Below, in pieces: positions 46,860 to 60,105 of a stretch of 64,000 nt of DNA (position 1 is its first letter; each line of letters starts with the position of its first letter). The DNA is from Cenococcum geophilum 1.58 (lineage: Eukaryota; Ascomycota; Dothideomycetes; Gloniales; Gloniaceae). The translations under genes and the position numbers were made by a program. The notes under the pieces are model-generated. The model made no database searches and was not told the DNA's origin. It saw only the letters and a program-made list of their open reading frames with translations. The DNA is taken from NCBI GenBank assembly GCA_001692895.1, contig KV748213.1, positions 62,001 through 126,000 on the forward strand, given 5' to 3'.

Positions 46860-49240
46860 GATAATATATATAATTATTTTAAAGCTTTTTTACCCACTTA
46901 AAGCCATTTACAAAGCTAATCCAGTAAGCATTATATCTACTCCTGCCGTAGATTAACCTACTATATAGCCGCTTCCTCGCTAACCTTCTAGACCTACACA
47001 ACCCACTTAATCTCCTTAATAACCTTAAGCCATAGGGAGTACTATTAAACCTCCTTTTACCGGCCGGCCCGCTATTTACTACCCTATTTAGAATCTAGCG
47101 CTACTATAAAAGAATTACCTTTTAGCCCTTTAGTCCACTTATGCTAAAGGGCCCGTATGGAGTTTACCGCGCGGCTTATATAATATATAGGTGGAGACCT
47201 AAACCTAGGCTCTAGCTAGGACTATAGCTCTAGCTATAATAGCGGCGGCGGTAGCAAAGCTATATAAGAAGGAGAGCCTATAGTGCTTACCTAGGCGGAT
47301 ATATATTTACTAGATTACGTAATAAATAGAGCTAAAGGGGCCGCTTCTATAGGCGGATGTAGGGGGTTAATAGACTAGCCCTAAGGCCATATTGTAGCCG
47401 TAGCCGCAGCTATAGCTAAAGGGGCTTCTAGTTAAAAATATAAGGCCTTTAGATATTAGCAATTAAAGCTATAAAAATTAGGCCAGCTAAGACTTATCTA
47501 AATAGTCTAATAAGCCCTTAACCTCACTAGCTGTCTGCTTATATTTAGTATATAAAGCCTTTAGTTAGTTAGTAAGGAGTAGTATAGCTTAATAAAAAAT
47601 TAATAGCTAATTTAGGCTCCCCTCCTCTTCCTATAGGTAGGGCTCTAAATCCTACGCAAAGGCCTTATATACCTTATGCTAAAAAATAGGGTAGCTTTAT
47701 ACTAAATAGCTTAGGAATATCTTATAAAGGGTTACTAAGTCCTATAGAATAACCTTATAGAGGTAAAAGAGAAGGTTTATAACCCCTATAGTAGCAAGGT
47801 TATTAATCTAGTATAGCTATAGGATAAAACAGCCCTTCTATTTATCTAGTTCGGGCCATATTATTAATAGCAGTATATTAGGCAGCGTAATACCTACATA
47901 GCGGATTTTAAAGCAGCCTATTTATAAGGGGTATCCTATTATTAACCTTATAAACTTTTACGGGAGAGAGTTTAAGTAATAGCCTACTATTTACTCTTAG
48001 TTCTACCTTCTAGCGCGCCAAATCTAGTCCTTACTAACCCCCTTTAGCTCCGCCGTCTTAGCGCTAGCACTCCGCCTAATATATATCTTCTTCTCTAAGA
48101 AGACGCTAATATAATAAAAGGCCTTTATAACCTAATCTCGCTATAAGTTATATAAAAGGGCTACCTTACGGTTCCTACCGCTCTTAATTAAGCGTATATT
48201 ATACTATACTAAGCGCCTACTAAAGTCTAAAAACCGCTCTATACTAAAATCATAGTAGTATAGGAAATAGAAAGCTAGCCCGCTAAGCATATAAATAAGC
48301 AGCTTTTTATTCTATAGGGCCCTAATAGTCTTAAGGCGGCTATACTAGTTCTACTTACCTATATATATAGTAAATATTAAGGGTATATAGCGCGTAGGGC
48401 TTTTACCCTTAAACTTAAAGGTAAATAAATCTAAGATCTTAGTAAAGCATCTATTACCGCCGTGGGTAAGCATATAATGGCCTAGTAGGATATTAATAAG
48501 TATATAGAAGTAGCACTCTAGAGATAAGGCGGCGCCCCTAGCCTAAAGCTTATAGTAGACACTTTAAAACTCATCCTTAGTATAGCCGTTAAGGAGGATA
48601 TCTCTGCCCTTATTAGTAAACTACTCTTTCTTATACTACGCATCCCTTTATTATAGCGTCTTTAGGTACTCCCTAACGCTATCCTCCCATAAAAACGGGT
48701 GGCTGTTTATTCCTATAGCTTTCTACATCTAATAGAGATCTATTAAAGCAGTAATATAGCCGTAAACTAACCGCTATAAGAGCCGCGTTTCCTCTTAGGG
48801 TATATTAATATTGGCTTTACAGCTCTTCCCTTTTAAGGGCTAGCTTACAACCTCCTTAATAAGGAAGAGAAGTAGCTTATTCTCTATAATAGTATCGCTG
48901 TTATAGTACTGCTTCCGTTTATAGAAAGTCTAGAGCTAAATAACGCGTTAGCCGTAGGTCGCAATACTTTTAAAAAAGGGGTATTACCTTAAACTCCTTT
49001 TACTTTAGATTATACGTTAAAGATATATTCTTAGGCCTTACGGCATATATAAGGGCAAGGACATATTGCGCGTTAGCGCGTAATTTGGTATTATTGGCGA
49101 TATTAATCTCTACGCGGTTAGTCAGCGCTATCTTATATAGTAAGTATAATAGTAAACATGCTACCGCGATTAAGGATTAGGTAGGGAGGACTTTTTATAT
49201 ATACTTAGGGCCCTAATAGCCCCAATTACCCTACGGTCGG
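46860..49240 (-). pseudogene. Second Crypton-type recombinase relic (NDC10_II / GCR1_C family)
   Basis: On the minus strand, read through stops, the N-terminal part (about 49090-48950) gives VRPKNISLTYNLK.KEFKVI. A central block (about 48110-47930) reads SASAKTAELKGVSKDQIWRA and then GYYLNSLPQKFIRLI, the signature of Crypton/Ndc10-like tyrosine recombinases. The Arg in the IRRAGRW position is now WRARR. The C-terminal part (about 47100-46960) reads RFNSTPYGLRLLRRLSG, resembling GCR1_C. It is only distantly similar to the plus-strand relic at 16200-18815, so two separate families are present. No open frame is left. Confidence 0.6.
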
Positions 49241-49387
49241 CGTTAATCAGCGGCTTAATTAGCAGGCGGCCCTTAATACGCGTCTCTCCACAGCTTGGCG
49301 CTGGTGGCGCTGTGGAGATCCTCGAATCTAACCCAGGTGGCTGGCTAAATACGTAATTTTTCGGCTGACCGATGATTAGCCGGGTAG
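49241..49387. other. GC-normal junction segment
   Basis: Short well-preserved stretch between the Crypton relic and the element A fragment, with an inverted repeat CTCCACAGC...GCTGTGGAG (49287-49295, 49309-49317). Nothing coding is supported. Confidence 0.4.
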
Positions 49388-51352
49388 TCAATACCAAAGA
49401 CTAAAAGGGCCTCCTTAAAAAAGTTACTTATCGCCTTAGTTACACAGCCGCCAGCTATAACTATAACAATGTTTATAATATAGTAATAGCTTTATAGAAG
49501 ATCGAACGACAACTAAATTAGATTACTATTGCTAACCTTTACCTAAAGACCTCTCTATAGAAGCTTTTTAGGCCTATTAAACCTATACACACTAAGCTAC
49601 TAATACCTACTACCTTAAGTGCTACCGGAGCCAATTAACTTCTCTATACTAACCTTTCTATAAAACTTCTAAATAGAGAGCGCGAGCTACTCTAAAAACT
49701 AGGACGCTGCTATAAATACTATTAAAAAGGCTGCTATTGTAATAACCTAAACTACCTAATAGCTAGGTTTAGTAGCCGCCGCCTAATACCTAGCCTAATA
49801 CTCTAAATACTAAATATGTTGCTATGTACTACTATTATACAAGATAAAGATACAGTAATAGCGGTAGAGTTAGATATAAAAGTGGAAAACGCTAAGTCCT
49901 AGCTCTAAGTTATAGGTTAAAACGCCCTAATAATAGAGGGATTTATATATCGGCTTGCTTAATAGATAACTTAGTAAAAATAAATAAACGGAAATAGATA
50001 GTTTTACCTATAATAGGAACTACTGCTAAAAAATAATATAAAAGCTATTCTATAATTAATTGCAAAGCTACTAATAAATTTATAAATACCTAATTTGTGT
50101 GTACTTATAACCTACCTACCTTACCCCTTACTAAAGCCCGCGCCCTATAACTTACTAACGGTAGTTATACCGTATAAAAGATTACCTATATAGTATAACT
50201 TTACTTAGATATAAATAGGCACCAGAAAGAACTCTAGGCCTATATTATACCACTTACCGACTACCCTATTATCCTTAAAATAAACTAGCTTAAATAATAT
50301 AACCCCACCATTGACTAGAAGAAGAGAGAAGTAACTTTTAACTTTAAATACTATAGAGAGACTTGCCTAGGGCATAGCCTAGCCACCTCTATTTACTCCC
50401 TAAGATATTAACCCACAGAACCCCTTATTACCCTACCTATAACTAACTACTACTATATAAGTGCCCTAGCCTTCTACTGTATAGCATATAGAAAAGGCTA
50501 AACCGTTGCCGTAGCTTTCTAATTATAACTATATAAGCTTAATAAAGAATAAAACTACGTCCTCTATAGTAATAGGATAGATATAGTTAACCTTTTAGAA
50601 GATAACGCCCCTATAGAACTCTACGGACTTTCACCTTTAGACTTTAAGAAGTTTATAAAGCTTAAAAAAGGACTTACTAATAAAGAACTCCGCAAGCTCC
50701 TCTCTAAAAGGTACTATAACTTTACTAATATATGCTTATAAAAGGGCGTAGATATACTCCCCCTATATTAACCTAACAACTATACCATTAATATTAAATA
50801 AGGAAAATGCTACTTTATAAGAAACCCTACCTAATATTAAAAGATAAACTTTTAGTTATAAAAAAGTATATTAATAAGCACCTTAATAAAGGATTTATTC
50901 GTCCTAATATATTACTAGCAGCCGCCCCTATCCTTCTTACTAAAAAACTAGAAGAAGGTATTTAATTTTACATTAACTATAGAGGACTTAACGCTATTAT
51001 AATTAAAAACTAATACCCAGTACCGCTTATACGTAAGACCCGTAAGTGGCTTAATTAAGCTAAAATCTATACTAAGCTTAACATTATTGCCGCCTTTAAC
51101 TATTTTTAAATATAGGAAGGTAATAAATAGAAAACCGTATTTGCATTGCGCTTCGGCTAATTTAAATATACTATTATACCCTTTAGCGTATATAACGGCC
51201 TAGGTACCTTTTAAAGCTATATTAATAACGCTTTATAAAACTACCTTAATAATTTCTACTCTACGTACCTAGACGATATACTTATTTATAGCAATAACCC
51301 TTTTAAGTATACTAAATATATTTAAAAGGTCCTATAGCGCCTTAGGAATATA
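49388..51352 (+). mobile_element. Fragment of a second element A copy (gag to RT)
   Basis: Collinear with element A from about 2280 to 4250: late gag with the mutated zinc knuckle (near 49708), protease, and RT up to a [13 protein letters not shown] box (near 51265). It is more heavily mutated than element A. Its left side ends at the GC-normal junction near 49388. Its right side is cut by the LTR of element E at 51353, and no continuation was found. Confidence 0.85.
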
Positions 51353-51646
51353 TATTACGGAGTGAGTATAAGCGGCGATAATATATAGTAAGGTAGATAT
51401 TATTAAGCTATATACATAAACTATATAAGAAGTTAAGACGTTATATAAGGAAAGAAGGTAGGAAAATAGGAAGAAAGGGCATATATTATTAACTTGGTTG
51501 CTTAGTTAATATATATATAGGCAGAATAGGGTTTAGGTCGTAGTCCTAGCAGAACTTAGCAGAATTTAGTAGAACTTAGTAGAATATAGCAGAATACTAT
51601 AGATTGCCGTTAGATTGCCATTAGATTGCCATTAAATTGCCATTTT

Positions 51647-52027
51647 TGTCACGGAGTAAGTATAAGCGACGATAATATATAGCAAGGTAGATATTATTAA
51701 GCTATGTATATAAACTGTGTAAGGAGGTCAAGACGTTACGTAAGGAAAGAAGGTAGGAAAACGGGAAGAAAGGGGCATATATTGTTGACTTAGTTGCTTA
51801 GTTAACACGTATATAGGCAGGATAGGGTTTAGGTCGTGGTCCTAGTAGAACTTAGTAGAATTTGGTGGAACTTGGCAGAATATAGCAGAATATGGCAGAA
51901 TGCCGTAGATTACTGTTAGATTGCTATTAGATTGCTATTAAATTGCCATTTCGCGGTTAGTCTCTAATTGCTAAGTTGGTAGAAATAGGTAGATGTGTGC
52001 AAGGTATTACGGGGGTGTCCCGTAATA
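51647..52027 (-). repeat. LTR of inner E (3' in element orientation)
   Basis: Runs from TGTCACGGAG to GTCCCGTAATA. It contains two internal tandem arrays: about six units near AGAACTTGGC (period 10) and four units near GATTGCTATTA (period 11). The mate is at 57253-57633. Confidence 0.9.
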
Positions 52028-52139
52028 GTACCCCCCCTTTAAACTTAAGCTTCTGTGAGATAGGGCTATAGTAGTTCTGGGTAGAGTTTATAAAAGTTTT
52101 TTATAGCTTATATAAGTCCTATAGAGTTAACGGGTTCCT

Positions 52140-55100
52140 ATAAGGACTTAGTAAAGCCTCTCTATTTCGTAAAATATATATATTAGCGTTTCCGTTTATT
52201 ATACTTAATATTATTAATTCTTTTAATAAAGTACTTATTCTTACCATCCACTTTAACTAGTAGGGGAGGGTCTTATATCTATCTAGGCAGGGCGTCTAAT
52301 ACGGGGGTAGCAGGGTAGAGGACTGACGTATAGAATACGGGGTGGATTTTAACCGTATTAGGGAGCTTTAGTTAGTAGGCGTAAGGAAAGTTAACCTTTT
52401 TAACCTTATAAGGGCTAGCGTTCTTCTAATTAAGTTTCTTAGTAGGTTATTTTATATTTAGATTTCTTATATCTAGCCAGACAAAATTACTAATTTAGTA
52501 GGCTAGTGCTAGGGCTTATTTCTTATTTGCTGCGGCTTTATAGACAGATTAAGCCTATATTATCTTATTAGTAAGGAACTGTTATAGTTCCTCCATCTTC
52601 TCTACGAATTTATTTGCTTCTGCGACTTATAAGGCGTGATAAGTAGGGTAAGGAACATTACTAAAGGGTTTAAAACCCATTTATAGGTGCTAGCCGTAAT
52701 TAGCTAGGAATAGGGAGACTTTCATAATTTCTAAGATAGAGTTATTTGCAGTAAACTTGGCAAATGCGAGCTAGTTAATCCAGTTATCCTATAAATACGA
52801 CGTATATATCCGAATATACTGTTCTATTATAGCATTTACGCGTTCTATTTAGCTATCCGTTTCTAGGTAATACGTAGTAGATAATAGTACTTTAATATAG
52901 AGTTAAGTAGTTAGTTCTTTCTAGAATGCTAAGATAAACTGGCCGCCTTTATTAGAGATAATCGTTTTAGGGAGTCCGTGGAGTTTCTATATATAATCTA
53001 GGAATAGTTAGGCGACGGTAGGCGTTAATATATTAGGGCAGGCGATTAAGTGTCTTATTTTAGATAGTTGGTCTATAACTACTATAATGTTTATATAGCC
53101 TCTACTCTTAGGAAGGTTAATAATAAAGTTAATTAAGATATCCTTCTATCTTTGGTCCGGAATAGGTAGCGGCTTTAAAAGACCGTTATATATCTTATAT
53201 AAGGCTTTAGCTTGTTAGTAGGTATGGCAGCTAGAGATATATCTTTATATTATGTTGTATATATTCGGCCAATAATACTCCCGTTAGAGTAGTTCTAGGG
53301 TCTTTCCTTAGCCTGGGTAGCCGGCGATAGGTAGATTATATATATGTTTAAGGAGTTTAAGCTTAAGCTTATTGTAATTAGGGATAACTAGACGGTTCTA
53401 GTAATATAAGCGGTTTCCGCGGGCTTTATATTTATTTAGAGAAATCTTTTTAGAGCGTCTAATGCCATCTTATATTAGCTTAAGCGTCTCTTAGATAAAC
53501 TCGTTATTCAAGTATTTATTAACTATAATTTATTTAATCGATTGATTAGTTATTTTAAGGACGTATACCGTAAGATCTTTAGTAAAAGGGTTGAATAGTT
53601 TAGGGCGAAGCAGGGTCTGATTTTAGTAAAAGCGCACTTCTTTTAGGGCTAGCGCGTCTTATAAGCGTCGGGTTAGGGTATTAGGCTTTTAGCCTTAGAC
53701 GCCTAGGTAGTACGTAATTAAGAATTGGAAATAAGATAGATATTCTAACCAGCGGGCCTAACGATAATTTAGCTGTTTTGTGGTTATAAAGTACTATAGG
53801 TTTTTATAGTTGCTAAGGACCTTAATTAGAAATCTAGCGCCTTCTAGTTTAAGTCGCTATTATTTAAAACATCTAATAATAGCTAACAATTCCTTATCGT
53901 AGATCTTATAGTTGCATTTAGCTAAGCTTAGTCGTTTTAAGAAGTATACTACAGGGTATAATACTCTATCCTCGTTATATTGAGACAGGATGCCTCTAGT
54001 GACGTAGTTAGATAAGTTGGCTTCTACAACACTTATTTAGTTTAGGTTAAAGTGTTAGAGTATAGGCGTAGTAGTAAATATAACCTTTAGATAGGCAAAG
54101 GCCTTCTTATATTCCTTATTAAAGATAAAGACTTTATCCTTTTAGGTTAGAGCTATAAGGGGTAAAACTAGGGCGGAGAAGTTATTAATAAACCATTAGT
54201 AGAAATTAGTAAATCCTATAAAGGCTCTTACGTCCTTAATATTCTTAGGTTCTTACTAGTTTATAATTACTTTAACTTTCTTTAAGTCCATTTATATACC
54301 GTTTATAAAAATAAGGAGTCTAAGGTATAGGACTTCTATTTTATAAAACTTATATTTATCTATATCTAATTATAAACTAGCTCCGTATAGGGCTTATAAG
54401 ATAAGGTTAACGTACTTCTAATATTTGGTTAGGTTATTACTATATATCAGGATGTTGTTAATATAAGCAGTATAGAAGATATCTAGGTAGGGGCGTAGGG
54501 TGTTATTTATATAATATTAAAACAAGCTTAGAGCGTTTATAAGGCCAAAGGGTGTTACTAAGTACTTAAATAGTCCATATTGGGTACGAAATGTAGTAAG
54601 CTATTCGTCCCCTTTTATAATGCGGAGACGGTTAAATATAGAGATAATATTAAGCTTTGTGTAGTAATAAGCCTTACTTAGTTAGTTTAGCGTCTCTTAT
54701 ATTAACGGGATTGGATATTAGTTCTTGACAGTAACGGCGTTAAGAGCTTAGTAGTCTATATAGAAGCGCAGACTACCGCTAGGTTTCTTAACGAAGATCA
54801 CTAGTACGGCTATAGGCAACAAGCTTACTCTAATAAATCCTTTATTTAGGTTCTCGTCTAAATACTTTTATAGTACTTAGAGTTTATTTTAAAACATTCC
54901 GTATAAGGGTCTAAATCTAGGCTAAGTTCCTTCTTTAAGTATGATCTTATGGTTATATAGTTGGTATTTTAGTAGCTTATTAGCTTTCTTTTATAAAAAT
55001 ACATCTAGGCGATAATAATACTCTATTAGTACCTTTATAGTAGGGTTAGTGTACTTCTTTAGTACTAAGGCCTTCTTAATATCGGCTATCGTAACAGCGA

Positions 55101-57240
55101 AGATTATATGCTTGGGTTTCTTAGCAAGTTACACTAGCGGGGTAGCTCCAATTATGCGGATATCTAGGGTGCCGAGCTTGCTTGGATTATTTATAGTTTC
55201 TTATTTAAGTTTGGGTTTAGTATTAGGTATAGAGTTAGTATTAGATTTAGGTTCGGGTTCTTTAAGAATCCTTTTTATAGTAGAATACTAGTCCTTCTAG
55301 TATTTTCATATATAGAGCTTAAGCTTTTACTTGGCTTGGGGCGGTATAGTGCTTAATAATAACTTATAGAATTTAGTGGAGTTTTCGGATCCTTGGTAGA
55401 TATTAGTAGAATTCTTATATTAGTAGAATTTAGTAGAATTCCTGGGTTGGTGGAATTTGGTGGATTCCTTGGGTACGGGGTAGACAGTTATAGAAATTTT
55501 AGACTAATAGATCGTAGTAGATTTTTTAAATTTTAGTTCTGGGTCTAAGTAGTAAGTTATAAGGCACTTCTACTTATAATAGGAGGCGGTAAATAGGAGC
55601 TTAAGGTTGTCCTAATTAATAGTTACCTTATATAGCTTTATCTAGGGTTATTTAAGGATTACTAAGTGGCCTAGGGTAGTAACGAAAAGTTTAATTAATT
55701 CTTTATAGTTTAGGTATTAGAGTCTTAGGAATACTACGTAGGTAATACGGCCTAAGATAGTACATTTGCTATTAAATCCAAATACGTTAATATGCTAGTT
55801 AAGGGGGGTTAGGGTAAAACTATTATCTTATATAAAGATCTTATTAATAAATCCTATACTACTAGCTCCTATATTAATTAGGATTTAAGCGTTAGCCTAT
55901 TAACTATTCTGCTAAAGACAGCAGTTAATAGTTATGCTATAGTCCTAAGAGTTAGAGTTCGTGACGTTAAATGCATTTAATAAGATCCTATAGCAGAGCC
56001 GTCCCAAAGAGCAACTTAGCTCTAGGACCTTCCTTTTAGAGGTAATTAGGGTAGGGTTCTTATAGGACGTTAGCTATAGCTTCGTCCTTATAAATAGTGC
56101 TTACTAGATATAGGGCTGGAACTAAGTAGAGATTAGGGACAGTAACTAAGAGATTAATACGGTAAACGGCTGCTAGTATTAGCCGTTTATAATTTATATT
56201 TAGGCATAGGGACAGAGCAGTGGTTAGAGAGGTAAGAGCTACTTCTATATTTAAAGCAGAGGCCTAGCTTAATATATTATTCTTATTTAGAGGACCCTAG
56301 TAGGGCGTACCCTAGGGTCCTAGTGTTAATATCTATAGCGTTAGGGTGCTTAGGCTGAGATAATAACTTAGTAGACGTTCGCGGGGTTGCCGTATTATAT
56401 TATGGAGCGGGCTTCGGTATTAGGCGTAGTATATTATTATATCGTTTATTAATAACGTTTGTGTAGGCATTAAGGGCTCCTAGTAGGTCTACGCCTATTA
56501 GGGAGGTTTTTAGTTTAGGGCTTAGGGATTTAATAAGGCTGTTAATTAGTGCGGAGTTATTCTAGCCTATTTCCTCCATATAATAGTTAAATTCAGAGAA
56601 GTATGCTAGGAAACTTTTTGTTTCTTAAGTTATATAGTTTATCTTTCTTTAAGTAGTAGCTTAGTAGTTTAGGTTACTATATATAGCTTTAAGAAGTACA
56701 ACTAGGCTTTATACTAAGTTTGGCTAAAGCAGTTTAATAAGGTTAGCTATATCTCCTCCTAGTCGACTTAGGGCTTAATAGAGTTGGTTAGCTTTAGTTA
56801 GGTAACGGTTAGCGTTACTAGTTAGCTTATTTTTAAGCTAGCTTAGAAATAATTAGAGCTCTTATTGTTTACTAGTAAATACTAGAGGGTCTAGTAGTTG
56901 TTTAGATCGTTTTAGTATAGTGGTCGGCTTAGGGTAAGTAGCTACTGCGGGTTTAGGGCTTGTATTCCGCGTATTTATCTCCAGAAATAGCGTTTAGTCT
57001 TAAGGTCCTAACGTGGGCATCTTAAGGACGCGGACTTCTTCTTAGAGGTCCTTAATTAATTGCTAGTATTATGCTTCTTATTCGGCTTATTGTTAATTTA
57101 AAGTGGCTTAGTTCTATTTAAGGGCGTCTATAAAAGACTTCTATATCCCTACTAATTGTTTTTAGAGTGCGGATATAATACTAGCGGCCGTTATAGGGAC
57201 TTTGGGTTTATTCTGCATATTAATAGTAATATAGGTAGTT
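52140..57240 (-). pseudogene. gag-pol relic of inner element E
   Basis: In minus-strand order: gag, ending in CFKYRSSSYLSNHC (CX2CX4HX4C with Cys and His changed to Tyr, near 56270-56230); protease with GASSIGFINKIF (near 55870-55830); RT with LNKGFIRV and [13 protein letters not shown] (near 54860-54770) and the YIDD box now YINNILIYS (near 54450); RNase H about 54300-53800; integrase about 53300-52700. No chromodomain could be confirmed near 52400-52140. Stops are mostly at Gln codons. Confidence 0.82.
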
Positions 57241-57252
57241 GACGTAACGTAG

Positions 57253-57633
57253 TGTCACGGAGTGAGTATAAGCGACAATAATATATAGCAAGGTAGATAT
57301 TATTAAGCTATGTATATAAACTATATAAGGAGGTTAAGACGTTATATAAGGAAAGAAAGTAGGAAAACGGGAAGAAAGGGGTATATATTGTTAACTTAGT
57401 TACTTAGTTAATACGTATATAGGTAGGATAGGGTTTAGGTTATAGTCCTAGCAGAACTTGGCAGAATTTAGTAGAACTTAGTAGAATATGGCAAAATATA
57501 GCAGAATGCCGTAGATTGCCGTTAGATTGCCATTAGATTGCTATTAAATTGCTATTTCGTGGTTAGTCTCTAATTGCTAAGTCGGTGGAAATAGGTAGAC
57601 GTGTGCAAGGTGTCACGGGGGTGTCCCGTAACA
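57253..57633 (-). repeat. LTR of inner E (5' in element orientation)
   Basis: Same 381-bp length, from TGTCACGGAG to GTCCCGTAACA, followed by ATTTT and the rest of the outer LTR. Confidence 0.9.
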
Positions 57634-57713
57634 ATTTTGTAGTTAGTCTTTAATTGCTAAGTTGGTAGAAATAGGTAGATATATGCAAGGTGTTATAGGG
57701 GTGTCCCGTAATA

Positions 57714-59680
57714 GTACCCCCCCTTTAAACTTAAGCTTCTGCGAAATAGGGCTATAGTAGTTCTGGGTAGAGTTTATAAAAGTCTTCTACGGCTTATATA
57801 AGTCCTATAAAGTTAACGGGTTCCTATAAGGACTTAATAAAGCCTTTCTATTTTATAAGATATATATATTAGCGTTTCCGTTTATTATACTTAATATTAT
57901 TAATTCTTTTAATAAAGTACTCGTTCTTACTATCCACTTTAACTAGTAGGGGAGGGTCTTATATCTGTTTAGGCAGGGCGTTTAATATAGGGGTAGTAGG
58001 GCGGAGGACTAACGTATAGAATATGGGGTGGATTTTAACCGTATTAGGGAGCTTCAGTTAGTAGGCACGAGGAGAGATAACCTTTTTAACCTTATAAGGG
58101 CTAGCGTTCTTTTAATTAAGTTTCTTAATAGGTCGTTTTGTATTTAGATTTCTTATATCTAGCTAAACAAAATCACCAATTTAGTAGGCCGGTGCTAGGG
58201 TCCGTTTCTTATTTGCTGCGGCTTTATAGACAGATTAAGCCTATATTATAGTTCCTCCATCTTCTCTACAAATTTATTTGCTTTTGCGACTTATAAGGCG
58301 TAATAAGCGGGGTAAGAAACATTACTAAAGGGTTTAAAACCCATTTATAAGTGCTAGCCATAATTAGCCAGGAACGGGGAGACTTTTATAGTTTCTAAGA
58401 CGGAATTATTTATAGTAAACTTAATAAATACAAGCTAGTTAATCTAGTTGTCCTATAAATATAACGTGTATATCCGAATATACTATTCTATTATAGCATT
58501 TACGCGTTCTATTTGGCCATCCGTTTCTAAATAATACGCGGTAGATAATAGTACTTTAATATAAAGTTAAGTATTCAGTTCTTTCTAGAATGTTAAGACA
58601 AACTAGCTGCCTTTATTAGAGATAATTATTTCGGGGAGTTTATAGAGTTTCTATACGTAATCTAGGAATAGTTAGGCGACGGCAGGTGTTAATATATTAG
58701 GGTAGGCGATTAAGTGTCTTATTTTAGATAGTCGGTCTATAACTACTATAATGTTCGTGCAGCCTCTACTTTTAGAAAGGTTAATAATAAAGTCGATTAA
58801 GATATCCTTCTATCTTCGGTCTAGAACAGGTAATGGCTTTAAAAGACCGTTATACGCCTTATGCGAGGCTTTAGCTTATTAGTAGATATAGTAGCTAGAG
58901 ATATGCCTTTATATTATATTATATATATTCGGCCAATAATACTCCCGTTAGAGTAGTTTTAGGGTCTTTCCTTAGCCTAGGTAACTAGCGACAGGTAAAT
59001 CGTATATATGTTTAAGGAGTTTAAGCTTAAGCTTATTATAATTAGGGATAACTAAACAGTTTTGGTAATATAAGCGGTTTCTATAGGCTTTATATTTACT
59101 TAGAGAAATCTTTTTAGAGCGTTTAATACTATCTTATATTAGCTTAAGTATCTCTTAAATAAACTTATTATTTGGGTATTTGTTAACTATAATCTATTTA
59201 ATTAATTAATTAGTTATTTTAAGGATGTGTACTATAAGATCTTTAGTAGGAGGGTTAAATAGTTTAGGGNNAAGTAGGGTCTAATTTNGGTAAGAGCGCG
59301 CTTCTTNTAGGGCTNGCGCGTCTTNCGAGCNTTNGGTTANGGTATTAGGCTTCTAACCTTAGACGCCTAGGCGGTATATAATTAAAAATTAGAAATAAGA
59401 TAGATATTCCAACCAGCGGGCCTAACGATAACTTAGCTATTTTATAGTTATGAAGTACTATAGGTTCTTATAGTCGCTAAGGACCTTAATTAGAAATTCA
59501 GCGCCTTCTAGTTTGGGTCGCCATTATTTAAAACATCTAATAATAGCTAATAATTCCTTATTATAAATCTCGTAGTTATATTTAGCTAGGCTTAGTCGTT
59601 TTAAGAAGTATACTATAGGGTATAATACTCTATCCTCGTTATATTAAGACAGAATGCCTTTAGTAATATAGTTAGATAAG
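57714..59680 (-). pseudogene. pol 3' part of outer element E
   Basis: Collinear with inner E positions 52028-54018 and equally stop-filled; it covers the integrase and RNase H end of pol. Scattered ambiguous bases at 59269-59336. Confidence 0.8.
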
Positions 59681-60105
59681 TATAACTAAACCTTATAGCA
59701 GGTACTATAGTAGGCTCGTTATTAGGCTAGGTATATAGGTAATATAAATTAAAGTTAACAACGTAATAATAACTAGTGGAGTAGTTGCCTAATAAATTAA
59801 CTCTAATTGTATTCTAAAAATTACTATAAAGAAGAAACTATCTAGGTAGGGATTAAGGGTCCTTAAATATATAACCATACTCCTATAAAATCCTCTTTAT
59901 ATATAATATACGTGTACTCTATTTACTCTATCGCGGATTATATAGATCCTATAGATTATATAGATTACGTTATATAACCTTTAGTTACTATTCCTCGTTA
60001 TATAGTTCTATTAGCTCTATTCTAGACTATGCCTAAATTAACTAACTAGCTTCTTCTAACTCTTTCCCTAGTAGTTATAATATTGTACTTAAAGCGTTTA
60101 TAATA
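59681..60105 (-). repeat. LTR of the minus-strand B copy
   Basis: Reverse complement of the B LTR; starts TATAACTAAACCTTATAGCA and ends AAAGCGTTTATAATA. One base longer than the two copies in B. Confidence 0.88.

Larger units (their letters stand above)
51647..57633 (-). mobile_element. Ty3/gypsy element E, inner complete copy
   Basis: 5,987 bp with equal 381-bp LTRs (51647-52027, 57253-57633), TSD ATTTT (51642-51646, 57634-57638). It is inserted in the 3' LTR of another E copy in the same orientation. The minus strand encodes gag with a CCHC knuckle (about 56230-56270), protease, RT, RNase H and integrase. The polypurine tract is the complement of GTACCCCCCCTTT, directly beside the left LTR. 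Frames are broken. Confidence 0.92.
51353..59680 (-). mobile_element. Ty3/gypsy element E, outer copy, truncated
   Basis: The 3' LTR of this minus-strand copy is split: 51353-51646 and 57639-57713. A complete second E copy (51647-57633) sits in between, with TSD ATTTT. The internal region resumes at 57714 with a C-run (polypurine tract on the minus strand) and runs to 59680, collinear with the inner copy at 52028-54018. It is then interrupted by the LTR of a B relative at 59681. The remaining 5' part and 5' LTR are missing from the window. A short deletion (about 20 bp) is seen near 58236. Confidence 0.85.

Noticed and set aside
16200..49240. A Starship-like giant element with the copper ATPase as cargo
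   Set aside because: I found no DUF3435 captain at an element edge and no paired ends around the copper gene. The recombinase relics look like the Crypton/Ndc10 type, and separate TSDs explain most of the interval.
55049..55291. 80-codon plus-strand ORF in element E
   Set aside because: It is antisense to the pol relic, between protease and RT, and has no family features beyond low-complexity hydrophobic sequence.
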